The notes beneath the pieces are model-generated. The model was not told the DNA's origin and ran no database searches. It saw only the letters and a list, made by a program, of their open reading frames with translations. Shown here piece by piece: positions 1 to 8,188 of a stretch of DNA of 64,000 bases. Source of the stretch: Bacteriovorax sp. MedPE-SWde (GTDB lineage: Bacteria; Bdellovibrionota; Bacteriovoracia; Bacteriovoracales; Bacteriovoracaceae); the NCBI GenBank assembly GCA_001874305.1, contig MPCU01000010.1, positions 62,001 through 126,000 on the forward strand, given 5' to 3'. The first letter of the stretch is position 1. Each line of letters starts with the position of its first letter. Made by a program: the position numbers and the translations under genes.

Positions 1-1
1 A

Positions 2-1591
2 GAGTCATTTGATTATGAAAATCCAATAAATATTTCTACTATTTCAAATGCTAGTTTTAGTTATACGGATAATGGACAAAACTCTCGAGTTTCTCCTGCT
101 CCAAATACTGTTTACTTCTATGAAGTGAGACCAATTCTTACTCTTCCTGATACTTCGACTTTAGAAGTTTCAACGAATACAACTTTAAAGAATGTAAGAG
201 TTATGTCACCACCTGATAATATGGCATTTGCCCATAGATGGATGGTGAATAAGAAGATTTGTGACATGATGCAATCTTCTACAAATTCAAAGTATGAATA
301 TATTTGTCCATACACAGGACTAGAGGATGTAACACCTCCTGCTGATTATACTACTGATACAGGTATCACTAGTGTATTTGATATTGGTGGTGATTTACTT
401 ATTAATAGATTTGAATCAGGTTGTTCTTATACAAGTACAGGTTGTTCTACGACAGATGGTTCTTGTATAGATAATAGATCTCCTACTGGTGCTGATGGCT
501 CTAACGGTGATATCTTCTATGATAGATCTACTGCAACTTGTAGCATTAAGACAGCTGGTACATGGGGAGCGGTTACGACTGAAGACCTTGTTGCTTCACA
601 AAAAGCATACCTTCCACCTATTGCTAATATTACGAGCGGAAATGCAGCAACTTTCTGTGCTGCCCAAACTGTACCAACTGGGATAGATGGGATAAATGGT
701 GCTAGTCTAGGTAACTTTACAAATGGCTATGTTCTTCCGTCTAGACCTGATCAGATTGCGTATTCTCATTGGGAAATAACAGCAGCTGTAACTGATTCAG
801 ATGTCGCAATCTTAGAGCAGGGATTAGCACTAAACTCTGCGAGTAAATGTAACTCAACTAGTGCTAATGGAATCGAATTTGGTTACACTGATAATGAACT
901 TCCAGACTCTCTAACTTTCTATTCTCTTCCTGGTACAGCATCTTCTAGTATTAGATCTGTCTATACAGGATCTCCACAGACCGCATCTTGTGAGTCTTTA
1001 TTTGGAGTGCAAGATGTAATTGGAAATGTTGCTGAATGGACTACAACTTCTATGGCCTATGATGGTATTGTAGCGAATGCAAATTCATTTAATACATTTA
1101 ACTTTAATAGCTCTGTTGAAGCGGCATCATATTTTAATACTGCCAATATCTTTGGATTTGATTTTCAATCAGGTCCTTGTTTAGATGTTGATTCAAATGA
1201 TATATGTGATGATGGCCTTATGACGAGTTGGCTAATTGAAGACACGGCAACTTATAGTTCAACTCGATTTAATCTTGTAACTGGTATGCCTATTAGTTCA
1301 AATTTTGAAATTGTACAAGTTGGAGATATTGCAATCCCATTCTTATTAGATATTGGGCCTTCTTCAGGTGTAACTAATGATCAATTGCATGATGATACGA
1401 TCATAACTAATATGAGTGCCTTTGATGGTGTTGGTGCAGGAGCTACTGGTGTGATTGCTACAGGTGGTGGTTACACAACAGGTATGGGCGCAGGGACTTA
1501 TAATGCTGAGTTCCTAATTGATTCAGTGACTAGATCTGATATCGGCATGAGATGTATTATCAAAGTTCCACACTCTGATTATGTTGAGTAA
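2..1591 (+). CDS. Surface/exported protein with FGE-sulfatase-like C-terminal domain, 5' end outside window
   Basis: The frame is open from the first bases, so this is the C-terminal 529 residues of a longer protein. The visible N-terminal part is Ser/Thr/Asn-rich beta-type sequence, typical of cell-surface modules. The C-terminal half carries formylglycine-generating-enzyme/SUMF1 family hallmarks: the core GNVAEWT, an earlier YVLPSRPDQIAYSHWE segment in the place of the family's RLPTEAEWE motif, and a closing RSDIGMRCI segment like the family's GFRcv ending. Many bacterial proteins use this fold for binding rather than catalysis, and I cannot assign the oxidase cysteines. Several Cys pairs suggest an oxidised, extracytoplasmic location. 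Function inferred only; confidence in the fold is moderate. Confidence 0.6.
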   Translation, partial: ESFDYENPINISTISNASFSYTDNGQNSRVSPAPNTVYFYEVRPILTLPDTSTLEVSTNTTLKNVRVMSPPDNMAFAHRWMVNKKICDMMQSSTNSKYEYICPYTGLEDVTPPADYTTDTGITSVFDIGGDLLINRFESGCSYTSTGCSTTDGSCIDNRSPTGADGSNGDIFYDRSTATCSIKTAGTWGAVTTEDLVASQKAYLPPIANITSGNAATFCAAQTVPTGIDGINGASLGNFTNGYVLPSRPDQIAYSHWEITAAVTDSDVAILEQGLALNSASKCNSTSANGIEFGYTDNELPDSLTFYSLPGTASSSIRSVYTGSPQTASCESLFGVQDVIGNVAEWTTTSMAYDGIVANANSFNTFNFNSSVEAASYFNTANIFGFDFQSGPCLDVDSNDICDDGLMTSWLIEDTATYSSTRFNLVTGMPISSNFEIVQVGDIAIPFLLDIGPSSGVTNDQLHDDTIITNMSAFDGVGAGATGVIATGGGYTTGMGAGTYNAEFLIDSVTRSDIGMRCIIKVPHSDYVE

Positions 1592-1692
1592 AATACTCTT
1601 TTAATTCCCAGAAATATTATTCCTAATTAATGACTCCAAGTCACTATGGTGCTAATATGTATTTGTTTAATTCATTTGCGCTGTGAGGGCCT

Positions 1693-2547
1693 ATGTTCTT
1701 TAAGAAAGTAGAAAAGAAAGAAACTCCAAAAGGAAAGGTCATACCATTTCTCAATCAAAAAGGTGGGGTTGGTAAAACAACAATGTGTTTTAATTCAGCT
1801 TTCGCACTCGCAAAAAAAGGAAAGAAAGTCCTTTGTCTTGATATGGATCCCCAAGCGAACTTAAGTCTTTTATTTGGAATTGATACTTGTGAAAGTGGTG
1901 AGCTTAATATTCACCATCTGCTTGTAAATTCTGTTAGAGAGTTAAAGTCAATCCACACACCTTGTCTTGTGGATGATGTAATTCATGAAGGTGAAGTTGA
2001 TATTATTCCTGCTGGTCAAGAGTTGTCTGGCTTTGAATTAACAATGGCCGCGATATCAAGTCCAAGACAGTTAATACTAAAGAAGCTATTAGAAAAAAAT
2101 GATCTTCTAAATAGATATGATTATATCTTTGTTGATTGCCCTCCAACTCTTGGATTACTTGTAGTTAACGCTATCTGTGCTGGTCACGGGGTTATAGTTC
2201 CATTTAGACCCGACGACTTTTCTAAGAAGGGGATTATGCACTTCTACGATATGCTAGAAGATGTTCAAGATATGGGGATCGTTGAGGTTCCTCAAGTTCT
2301 TGCACATATTCCAAATCTCGTCGATGCACGAAGAAAGATAGAAGAGACGGACTTATTGGAGATTAGAGAGCTTATCTCAAAAAGGGTTGGTGAGGATAGG
2401 GTTGTTGATCCTTTCTTTAATAGGGCGCAATTGGTGAAGTCTCAGGCATCAAAAAAGTCAGTTTTTGACTATGGCGGTAAAGAATTTAGGCCATTACATC
2501 AACAATTTACTGAAATTGCCGATATAATAGAAACATGGAATAACTAG
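1693..2547 (+). CDS. ParA/MinD-family ATPase (orphan)
   Basis: A 284-residue deviant-Walker ATPase. The Walker A box QKGGVGKTT is at residues 22-30, the A' motif LDMDPQANLS follows about 25 residues later, and Walker B is YIFVDCPP. ParA-family proteins form ATP-dependent dimers that position DNA or protein cargo on the nucleoid. A Lys-rich tail of about 14 residues precedes the core. GAGG upstream supports the ATG. No parB or parS site lies beside it; the next gene (24 bases on) encodes a 93-residue protein that could be a partner or cargo adaptor. It is therefore more likely an orphan positioning ATPase than the chromosome-segregation ParA. Confidence 0.85.
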   Translation: MFFKKVEKKETPKGKVIPFLNQKGGVGKTTMCFNSAFALAKKGKKVLCLDMDPQANLSLLFGIDTCESGELNIHHLLVNSVRELKSIHTPCLVDDVIHEGEVDIIPAGQELSGFELTMAAISSPRQLILKKLLEKNDLLNRYDYIFVDCPPTLGLLVVNAICAGHGVIVPFRPDDFSKKGIMHFYDMLEDVQDMGIVEVPQVLAHIPNLVDARRKIEETDLLEIRELISKRVGEDRVVDPFFNRAQLVKSQASKKSVFDYGGKEFRPLHQQFTEIADIIETWNN

Positions 2548-2571
2548 AATTATTAGAAATACGGAGTACAT

Positions 2572-2853
2572 ATGACAGCAGTAAAGAATAAACGAGCTAA
2601 GAAGAATCCTTTATACGTTGTTACAAATGACGGAAAAGATGTTGAACAGGCCGAAGGTATGTTTGATGCTGTAATAAAGAGATTTGGATTAGAACCTCTT
2701 ATGGAGCTATTCAAGTCAGTTCTTAGTATGCTTTCAAGCCAAGTAGGAAATTATGGTTTCTTCTTATTTCTTCAAGAGTTTGTTGATGAAATTGTTGACT
2801 CGCTAGAAGATATTAAGGCCAAGATTGGTGCTATCGTTCCTATTTTTTCTTAG
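2572..2853 (+). CDS. Hypothetical 93-residue protein in the parA operon
   Basis: Not recognised. Basic N-terminus (residues 4-12 rich in Lys/Arg), then an amphipathic alpha-helical middle (about residues 30-60) and an acidic C-terminal helix ending in a hydrophobic tail. A GGAG precedes the ATG. It starts 24 bases after the ParA-like gene on the same strand, so co-transcription is likely. A basic N-terminal peptide next to a ParA is a feature of ParA-activating partners such as ParB or McdB N-termini, but this is only a positional inference. Confidence 0.5.
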   Translation: MTAVKNKRAKKNPLYVVTNDGKDVEQAEGMFDAVIKRFGLEPLMELFKSVLSMLSSQVGNYGFFLFLQEFVDEIVDSLEDIKAKIGAIVPIFS

Positions 2854-2870
2854 AAGTGCTAATTCTATTT

Positions 2871-3608
2871 ATGAAAGAAGCTTTAAATAGAATCTTTAAA
2901 TTACTAGTTATTTTTTCTATTTCATTAAATTCAATGTCTCAGGAATCTACAAGTTTTGCATGTAGCTATTTTCCTCCATATAAAATTAAGAATGAAGGCG
3001 ACCATATGGGGATCGACGTTGATATTATTAGTGAGGTTTACAAAAGTATTGGAAAGAAGAATAAATATATTTTCCTTCCATGGAAAAGAGCATTGAAAAG
3101 TGTAGAGAATGGTGAGTTAGATGCTCTTTGTGGCTGTTCCTATTTAAAGTCGAGAGAGAGACTCTTTCATTATTCGCAAGAGGTTGGTAAAAATTCTATT
3201 GGTATCTTCACACTTAAAGATAATAACACAGTAATAAAAAATATAATGGATCTCAATAGTCATTCTGTTGCAGTTGTTAGAGGATACAGCCTCGAAAATG
3301 AACTGTTATCTTCTTCTGCTAAGGTCGTCAGAGTCAAAGATGAATCACAGTTAATAAGGCTCTTAAAGTCTAAGAGAGTTGATGCTATTTATAGCTTTAA
3401 GAATCCAATTATGTATCTTCTTAAAAAGAATAAAATTGAAAATAATTTACGTTATCGAGAGTTTAAAAGTTCTTCCTATTATAGTTGCTTTAGTAAGAAA
3501 ACTACCAATGCTGATTTCATTAGCGAGTTTAACAAAGGTCTCAGTACTATAAGAAAGAATGGGATATATGAAAAAATTCTTATTAAATACTTGGGTGATC
3601 CTATATAG
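2871..3608 (+). CDS. Periplasmic solute-binding protein family 3-like (paralogue 1)
   Basis: A 245-residue protein with a cleavable signal peptide (residues 1 to about 25). It resembles SBP_bac_3 proteins: an N-terminal CSYFPPYKI strand, GIDVDIISEVYKSIG, then LPWKRALKSVENGELDALCG, where family members contact ligand. The LPWKR block recurs in two other genes here (13725 and 52103). No ABC permease or ATPase is nearby, so it may feed a sensor or act alone. The ATG at 2871 was chosen over an in-frame GTG at 2856 because it begins the signal peptide; no clear Shine-Dalgarno is seen. It follows the previous gene by 17 bases. Confidence 0.7.
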   Translation: MKEALNRIFKLLVIFSISLNSMSQESTSFACSYFPPYKIKNEGDHMGIDVDIISEVYKSIGKKNKYIFLPWKRALKSVENGELDALCGCSYLKSRERLFHYSQEVGKNSIGIFTLKDNNTVIKNIMDLNSHSVAVVRGYSLENELLSSSAKVVRVKDESQLIRLLKSKRVDAIYSFKNPIMYLLKKNKIENNLRYREFKSSSYYSCFSKKTTNADFISEFNKGLSTIRKNGIYEKILIKYLGDPI

Positions 3609-3828
3609 AGTATTTCCCGTATATAAATAGAGAACGTAAGTTGCTCAAAAGCTATTGTATTTATATAAGACAAATGTATTCTAATTTTACAGTTTCACCT
3701 TGTTTTTTTGAGCAGATTTAGCCACTTATAGAGTGGTATGAAGCTTGCATCTAAAATATCATGAACAAAATTATCTTTTTTTATCTAAAGCTAAAAATGT
3801 AAAATAAATATTTCACTATGAGGTGACC

Positions 3829-4326
3829 ATGAAAAAAGTTAAAATGACAATGATTACAATGTTGATATCTCTTTGCTCCTACGGTGAAGGAGTCGCTCTT
3901 AATCATATCAATGATGGACTAGAATCATACCTTAACTTAGATTTATCGCAAAAGAGAATTGTTCTATCCGGGACTTCTGGTGCTTTTGAACAAAGGAATT
4001 GCCGATTTATAATAGATAATGAAATAGGCACTCTTAAAATAGAAGATACAATGTTAGATTCTATGACATTGGATTTAAAGAAGTTTAGTAAGGGAAAGGG
4101 AGAAATTATTAAACCTGATAACTATGATGAAGGTCTTGAGTATAAAGAAGTTCAATCTCTTGAGAAATCATCTAAGTTAAAATCAAGACGTTATAGCATT
4201 CACTTAGGTAAGGATGTATATAATGGTGATATAACGGAGATAATAATAACTGACTCTAATCTCTTTGCCGGTGTCACTGTTGAGAATAATATACGTCGCT
4301 GCCGTATAGATAAGAATGATATTTAG
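3829..4326 (+). CDS. Small exported protein, unknown function
   Basis: 165 residues with a signal peptide (about residues 1-20). Unrecognised. The mature part has one Cys near each end (NCRF and RCRI), which could form a disulfide, and a Lys-rich middle. AGGTGA directly precedes the ATG at 3829; an in-frame GTG at 3823 overlaps that ribosome site and was rejected. The gene is monocistronic by spacing: 220 bases of AT-rich sequence before it and 134 after it. Confidence 0.55.
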   Translation: MKKVKMTMITMLISLCSYGEGVALNHINDGLESYLNLDLSQKRIVLSGTSGAFEQRNCRFIIDNEIGTLKIEDTMLDSMTLDLKKFSKGKGEIIKPDNYDEGLEYKEVQSLEKSSKLKSRRYSIHLGKDVYNGDITEIIITDSNLFAGVTVENNIRRCRIDKNDI

Positions 4327-4460
4327 AAATCACCTAAAATTTTCATCCAAATAAAAGAAAGTCCGTACTATCTTCTTACCCTATAATTTTAACCCTCTAT
4401 GTTGGAGGGGATATTCTTCTGTGCTAAATAAATTACACGTTATTAATTTAAGGAGATGAA

Positions 4461-5237
4461 ATGAGACAGATAGCAGTTCTATTTGCGGCACTTGTTTTGA
4501 CTACAGCAGCTCAGGCAGGAATATTAAAGCTAAAGTTTAATGGTAAACTTTTGAATTATACTAATCAAGATATGAGTGAGCTTGAAGGAAGTATCTTCTG
4601 GCAATGCTATAGGAAACCTCTATTTAGCTTTGGCGGTCTTAATGACGGTAGCTCGTGCGGTAGTGGAAATTCTCCAATCAAAATTGATTCTCAAGGTAAC
4701 TTCTCAGTTGATACAAGAGTTAAATACGGTAGTGGTGATAATACGCTACAGTTAAGAATAGGACCTAAAGGTGCAAACTATTCTTACCAATTAATAAAAC
4801 TTCCATATGATTTAAAAGCGATTAAGGAGAAGTTCTCAACTCTAAGTCTGTATAAGTTAAAGGCACAGAAGCTTGATATGAGTTTAGCTTCAGGAAGAAA
4901 TACAAAGAAGTGGTTAACTACTACTGGTAAGGCCACTCAGACTGATTTTGTATTTACTTTTCTAGATGAGGGAATGCGTACTCTTCTACGTGTTTCACAA
5001 CGTAATATTGGAAATAGAATAGCTAGTGAGTTAAGGGAGAGACATATTATTCTTTCTGGAGACAGAGGGAAACATCCTTTATACAAGCTTTCTATTGAAG
5101 TTAATAATTGGGAGATTACGGGGCATCTCAATAGCGCGAACCTATTTCGTAAGCGTTTAAAAGGCCCATATCGTTATGATGGACAGCTTCCTGCTGGTTC
5201 ACAAACGATAGAACTTAACGATAAGTACTTAGACTAG
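4461..5237 (+). CDS. Exported protein, unknown function
   Basis: 258 residues with a classic Sec signal peptide ending TAAQA about residue 19. The mature protein is beta-rich with two Cys (FWQCY and SSCGS) about 20 residues apart, and a basic C-terminal half. No family recognised. AAGGAG seven bases before the ATG is a strong ribosome site. An unusually long RNA hairpin begins 11 bases after the stop codon (separate entry). Confidence 0.6.
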   Translation: MRQIAVLFAALVLTTAAQAGILKLKFNGKLLNYTNQDMSELEGSIFWQCYRKPLFSFGGLNDGSSCGSGNSPIKIDSQGNFSVDTRVKYGSGDNTLQLRIGPKGANYSYQLIKLPYDLKAIKEKFSTLSLYKLKAQKLDMSLASGRNTKKWLTTTGKATQTDFVFTFLDEGMRTLLRVSQRNIGNRIASELRERHIILSGDRGKHPLYKLSIEVNNWEITGHLNSANLFRKRLKGPYRYDGQLPAGSQTIELNDKYLD

Positions 5238-5247
5238 TTTTATAAGT

Positions 5248-5299
5248 GATTACTCTGGTTATAAGGGCAAGATGATATGTCCTTGTTACTAGAGTGATC
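5248..5299 (+). other. Long RNA hairpin after the 4461 gene
   Basis: Arms of 22 bases (5248-5269 and 5278-5299) with an 8-base loop. Twenty-one of 22 positions pair if U-G wobbles are allowed. The four wobbles are all U-G in the plus-strand RNA and would be A-C mismatches in the minus-strand RNA, so the fold belongs to the plus-strand transcript. No T-tract follows, so it is not a standard intrinsic terminator; 3'-end stabiliser, RNase III site or small RNA are alternatives. Confidence 0.6.
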
Positions 5300-5392
5300 A
5301 ATCCTAATGACTACTTATTCTCATTTTATGTAAATAAATTTCTTTTTTCACTAACTCTTAATTATATCAGTTACTTATAAACCCGGAAAAAA

Positions 5393-5420
5393 TGAACCTT
5401 TCTAGGTATTCAAACGTCTA
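5393..5420 (+). promoter_or_regulatory. ECF-type promoter of the spy-like/sigma operon
   Basis: TGAACCTT (5393-5400) carries the AAC core of ECF -35 elements, and CGTCTA (5415-5420) is a typical ECF -10 element. The spacer between GAACCT and CGTCTA is 15 bases. Transcription would begin near 5427, about 39 bases before the GTG start at 5466. Because the operon encodes an ECF sigma factor, positive autoregulation is the natural reading. Confidence 0.6.
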
Positions 5421-5465
5421 AGAAGCATAATAACAAATAAGTTATTATTATTTTTGGAGGATATA

Positions 5466-5918
5466 GTGAATACCAAATCAATCATTAGCTATTCAATAGT
5501 TGCTTTACTTCTGTCAAATCAGGCCATGGCCAGAGGAGGAGAAGGTAAGGGGAGAGGTCACTTTAAAGAGTTGGCACAAGAGTTAAACCTTACTAAAGAG
5601 CAAATGCAAAAAATAAAGACTCATAGAAAGAGTATGAAGAGCTCAAACGGGTCTAAGGAAGATCGTAAGGCCAAGCGAGAAAAGAGAAAGCAATTGCGCC
5701 AAGATCTTAAACAGGCGTTTATAAATGGAGAGAGTGATTCAAAGATCACTGAAATTCACGGGAAGATTCAGTCATTAAGATCTGGAAATAAAGAAAGAAG
5801 AATTCAAAAAATGATTTTTATGAAGAATATTCTAAATAAAGAGCAAAGAGTAAAGTTCATGGAAATAAGAGAAAAGAAGAGAAGTGAAAGAAAGTCTAAG
5901 CGTAAAGGAAATAGCTAA
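5466..5918 (+). CDS. Spy/CpxP-like periplasmic protein (LTxxQ type)
   Basis: 150 residues: signal peptide (about 1-23, NQAMA cleavage), then a highly basic all-helical protein. LNLTKEQMQKI matches the LTxxQ signature of the Spy/CpxP/heavy-metal-resistance family, whose members act as periplasmic chaperones or as stress sensors holding back a sigma or two-component system. A second copy-like stretch (ILNKEQRVKF) lies near the C-terminus, as expected for this family. The GTG at 5466 is preceded by a perfect GGAGG five bases upstream, so an in-frame TTG at 5454 is rejected. First gene of a three-gene operon with the ECF sigma factor (4 bases on) and its anti-sigma-like protein. Confidence 0.75.
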   Translation: MNTKSIISYSIVALLLSNQAMARGGEGKGRGHFKELAQELNLTKEQMQKIKTHRKSMKSSNGSKEDRKAKREKRKQLRQDLKQAFINGESDSKITEIHGKIQSLRSGNKERRIQKMIFMKNILNKEQRVKFMEIREKKRSERKSKRKGNS

Positions 5919-5921
5919 GGC

Positions 5922-6473
5922 GTGAGCACTCTTGTAAAGAAAATACATAATCTTCTAATAGGTAATGGGCTTAGTAGTTTAAGTGATGAAGAGCTCATTA
6001 TTTTATTTAAAGAATACTTTGAGCAAACAAATGATTTTGTTAGAAGTTCGATTTACTGGATGGTTAGATCTTCTGATGTTGAAGACTTAGTGCAAGAGAG
6101 TTACTTGAAGGCGTGGAAAAGCTTTAGATTTTTTGATCAAAAATCTAGTTTTAAAACTTGGATTTATAGGATAGCGATGAATACCACATATGACTACCTA
6201 AGAAAGAGTAAAGAGGTGAACTCTCAAGAAACGATAGATTCCTCAAGCGGTATTTCTGATGATCTCTCAGATAAGGATCTTGTAACTAAGTCTTTGATGG
6301 AGTTAAGTATTAAACATCGTGAAGTGTTTATTTTATTTTATAAATTTGATTATAAGATTGACGAAATAGCTGATACATTATCAGTTCCGTCTGGGACAGT
6401 TAAGAGTCGTTTAAATAAGGCCCGGGATGTTTTTAAGAACGCAATAGCAATACACGGAGATGGACATGAATGA
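5922..6473 (+). CDS. ECF RNA polymerase sigma factor (sigma-70 family)
   Basis: 183 residues with both ECF regions. Region 2 runs about residues 30-95 (DVEDLVQESYLKAWKSF, then TWIYRIAMNTTYDYLRK). Region 4 runs about residues 125-175 (HREVFILFYKFDYKIDEIA, then the recognition helix around PSGTVKSRLNKA). It directs polymerase to stress promoters. The start is GTG, 4 bases after the Spy-like gene, and the end overlaps the next gene by 8 bases (ATGAATGA), so translation is coupled. An ECF-type promoter precedes the operon. Confidence 0.9.
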   Translation: MSTLVKKIHNLLIGNGLSSLSDEELIILFKEYFEQTNDFVRSSIYWMVRSSDVEDLVQESYLKAWKSFRFFDQKSSFKTWIYRIAMNTTYDYLRKSKEVNSQETIDSSSGISDDLSDKDLVTKSLMELSIKHREVFILFYKFDYKIDEIADTLSVPSGTVKSRLNKARDVFKNAIAIHGDGHE

Positions 6474-6765
6474 TGATAATTTAAAGAAATTTATTCAGTC
6501 TGATAGATCAGAAAAGAATCTTCGAAAGCAAGAATGGAGCTCGCTTCAAGCAGCAATTGATTTGGAGAAAAAAGAAAAGGGCCACCTGTGGTTGTGGGCT
6601 TCAAGTGCTATTGTAAGCTTAAGTGTGTTCTTCTTTCTTATTAGTGGTAATTACTCTAATAAGGCCTATGAACTTAGTGATATTGAGGTTGAGATATTAA
6701 GTGAGTATGTTAATGATCTTGAAAGTATAGAGACAAGTGAGTCTTTGAGTTATTTTGAATTATAG
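6466..6765 (+). CDS. Anti-sigma-like single-pass membrane protein
   Basis: 99 residues: an acidic/basic helical N-terminal part (1-37) that would face the cytoplasm and could hold the sigma factor, one membrane segment (about 40-60), and a short acidic C-terminus outside. Size, topology and coupling to the ECF gene fit an anti-sigma factor, but I see no HxxxCxxC zinc motif, so it is not a standard ZAS protein. The ATG at 6466 has GGAG at the right distance; an ATG at 6460 is too close to that site. The Spy-like product may be its periplasmic partner. Confidence 0.65.
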   Translation: MNDDNLKKFIQSDRSEKNLRKQEWSSLQAAIDLEKKEKGHLWLWASSAIVSLSVFFFLISGNYSNKAYELSDIEVEILSEYVNDLESIETSESLSYFEL

Positions 6766-6919
6766 TTAAACATATTAAAACCTCTAGATTTTAAAAGTAA
6801 TGTCTATATCTGTATTGTCTAAAAACTTTACGGCCAGTGAATCCTTTTCAAAATACATAATAAAAATACATAAAATGTTATATTAAACTACTTATTTACT
6901 ATAATTTAAGGTGTTTACA

Positions 6920-8068
6920 ATGAAGAATATTACATTACTCTTAGCTGCTTTTGTTGCTTCAGGTGCTACTTTCGCTAGTTCTGCATATGTAGAATTATGT
7001 ACAGGTGATCGTTATCTCTCTAAGAACTATGGTGATGGGAATATTGCAGGTCATGCTCTCATATATGTAAATGGTTTATGTAAAGATATGGGTAAGGACT
7101 TTCCACAGGTTAAATTATGTGACTCTGTTGATAGTCATGAAGGTGTAGGAATAAGTTTAGATGCTGCTTTTCAAAATGTGAAGTGGATGGCCGTTCCAAC
7201 TCGTGAGCTAGCACTTTTTGGAGACTATGGTAAAAATAAGGTAGATAACAAAGTTGTTCAAAATATATTCAATAAAGCTAAAGAGTATAAAGTATTTGAG
7301 AATGTAAAGTTTGATGAATCACAATTTCCTAAAGGTATCCTTGAATATACTAAAGACAAATTAGATCAGTTCACTCTCTATAGTATTGGAACTGGTATCG
7401 CTTTTAATACAGCACGAAATATGAATTGTGTTAAGACAAAGATTGGCCCAAAGCAACTGAGTAACTTGAAAACTTACTTAAATGGTATGAATGAAGATTT
7501 ATACTACGGTGAAAATAATTATGAATGGAGCCTCTCAGATAATTGTACACATCTAACGACTAATGCTTTTGCTAGTGTTGGGATTGTTAAAGAAAGACGT
7601 GTAAAAACTAAGAGAAGTTTAATTGGTAATATTTTAACTTTAACTTTACCAAAATCCGAGTTTTTAAAGCTCGTTAGAAGAGTTAATAAAAGAACATTCT
7701 CACCTCGTATTATTTGGGAGAATAAGAAGTATAGAGACTTCTTTAATGATTATAATAGTCTGCCTTGGACTTATGGAAACCTTGTTTCTAAGTATGACAT
7801 CATAAAAGATAATGACTTCTTTAATGTTGAAGGGGGATCTCTCTTTGCACTACCAACTATAGGTATGTCTTTAAATAAGGTTGAAAGAAAGAGATATACG
7901 GATAAGCAGTATAACTTAAAATCATATAAGAAGAAGATAGAAAAAGCTTTAAAGAGCCCTCATTTCAAATGGAAGTTTAAAAGAGAACCTCAACGTCGAA
8001 GCTTTCTTAAAAAGTATAAGAAGTTTCTTGTTTCTGAGTTACGTCAATTATCCCTACTTATTAAGTAG
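6920..8068 (+). CDS. Exported protein with possible permuted NlpC/P60 (LRAT-like) motifs
   Basis: 382 residues, signal peptide about 1-19. An early His in GNIAGHALIYVNG (His45) and a much later NCTHLTTNAF (Cys209) appear in the order and style of the circularly permuted NlpC/P60-LRAT superfamily, where HxxIY-type and NCEHF-type motifs supply the catalytic pair. Such enzymes cut peptide, amide or acyl bonds. The C-terminal third is very Lys-rich. The ATG at 6920 follows AAGGTG; an in-frame GTG at 6911 lies in that site. Catalytic role is inference from motifs only. Confidence 0.5.
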   Translation: MKNITLLLAAFVASGATFASSAYVELCTGDRYLSKNYGDGNIAGHALIYVNGLCKDMGKDFPQVKLCDSVDSHEGVGISLDAAFQNVKWMAVPTRELALFGDYGKNKVDNKVVQNIFNKAKEYKVFENVKFDESQFPKGILEYTKDKLDQFTLYSIGTGIAFNTARNMNCVKTKIGPKQLSNLKTYLNGMNEDLYYGENNYEWSLSDNCTHLTTNAFASVGIVKERRVKTKRSLIGNILTLTLPKSEFLKLVRRVNKRTFSPRIIWENKKYRDFFNDYNSLPWTYGNLVSKYDIIKDNDFFNVEGGSLFALPTIGMSLNKVERKRYTDKQYNLKSYKKKIEKALKSPHFKWKFKREPQRRSFLKKYKKFLVSELRQLSLLIK

Positions 8069-8070
8069 GG
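8052..8070 (+). terminator. Hairpin over the stop codon of the 6920 gene
   Basis: CCCTACTTA and TAAGTAGGG form 9-base complementary arms around one base. The stop codon TAG is inside the right arm. No long T-run follows, so it is either a weak terminator or an mRNA 3'-end structure. Confidence 0.4.
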
Positions 8071-8188
8071 TAGTCTTCCTCGATAATAATTGTAGGAATT
8101 TATTTCCATATAAAAATCATTTATTATAAATCTAAATTCGCAGATAACTTTGTACCGATAAGCTTGTAAACTACAAAGGACAAGTCTA

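Noticed and set aside
118-315. Minus-strand frame of 65 codons
   Set aside because: Entirely inside the FGE-sulfatase-like gene on the other strand, no ribosome site, no protein-like features.
1693-2853. Chromosome partition locus (parABS) or toxin-antitoxin pair
   Set aside because: The second gene has no ParB motifs and no parS-like palindrome is seen; neither protein looks like a toxin.
4391-4411. CCCTC/GAGGG hairpin as a terminator after the 3829 gene
   Set aside because: Only five pairs and no T-run; too weak to list as a feature.
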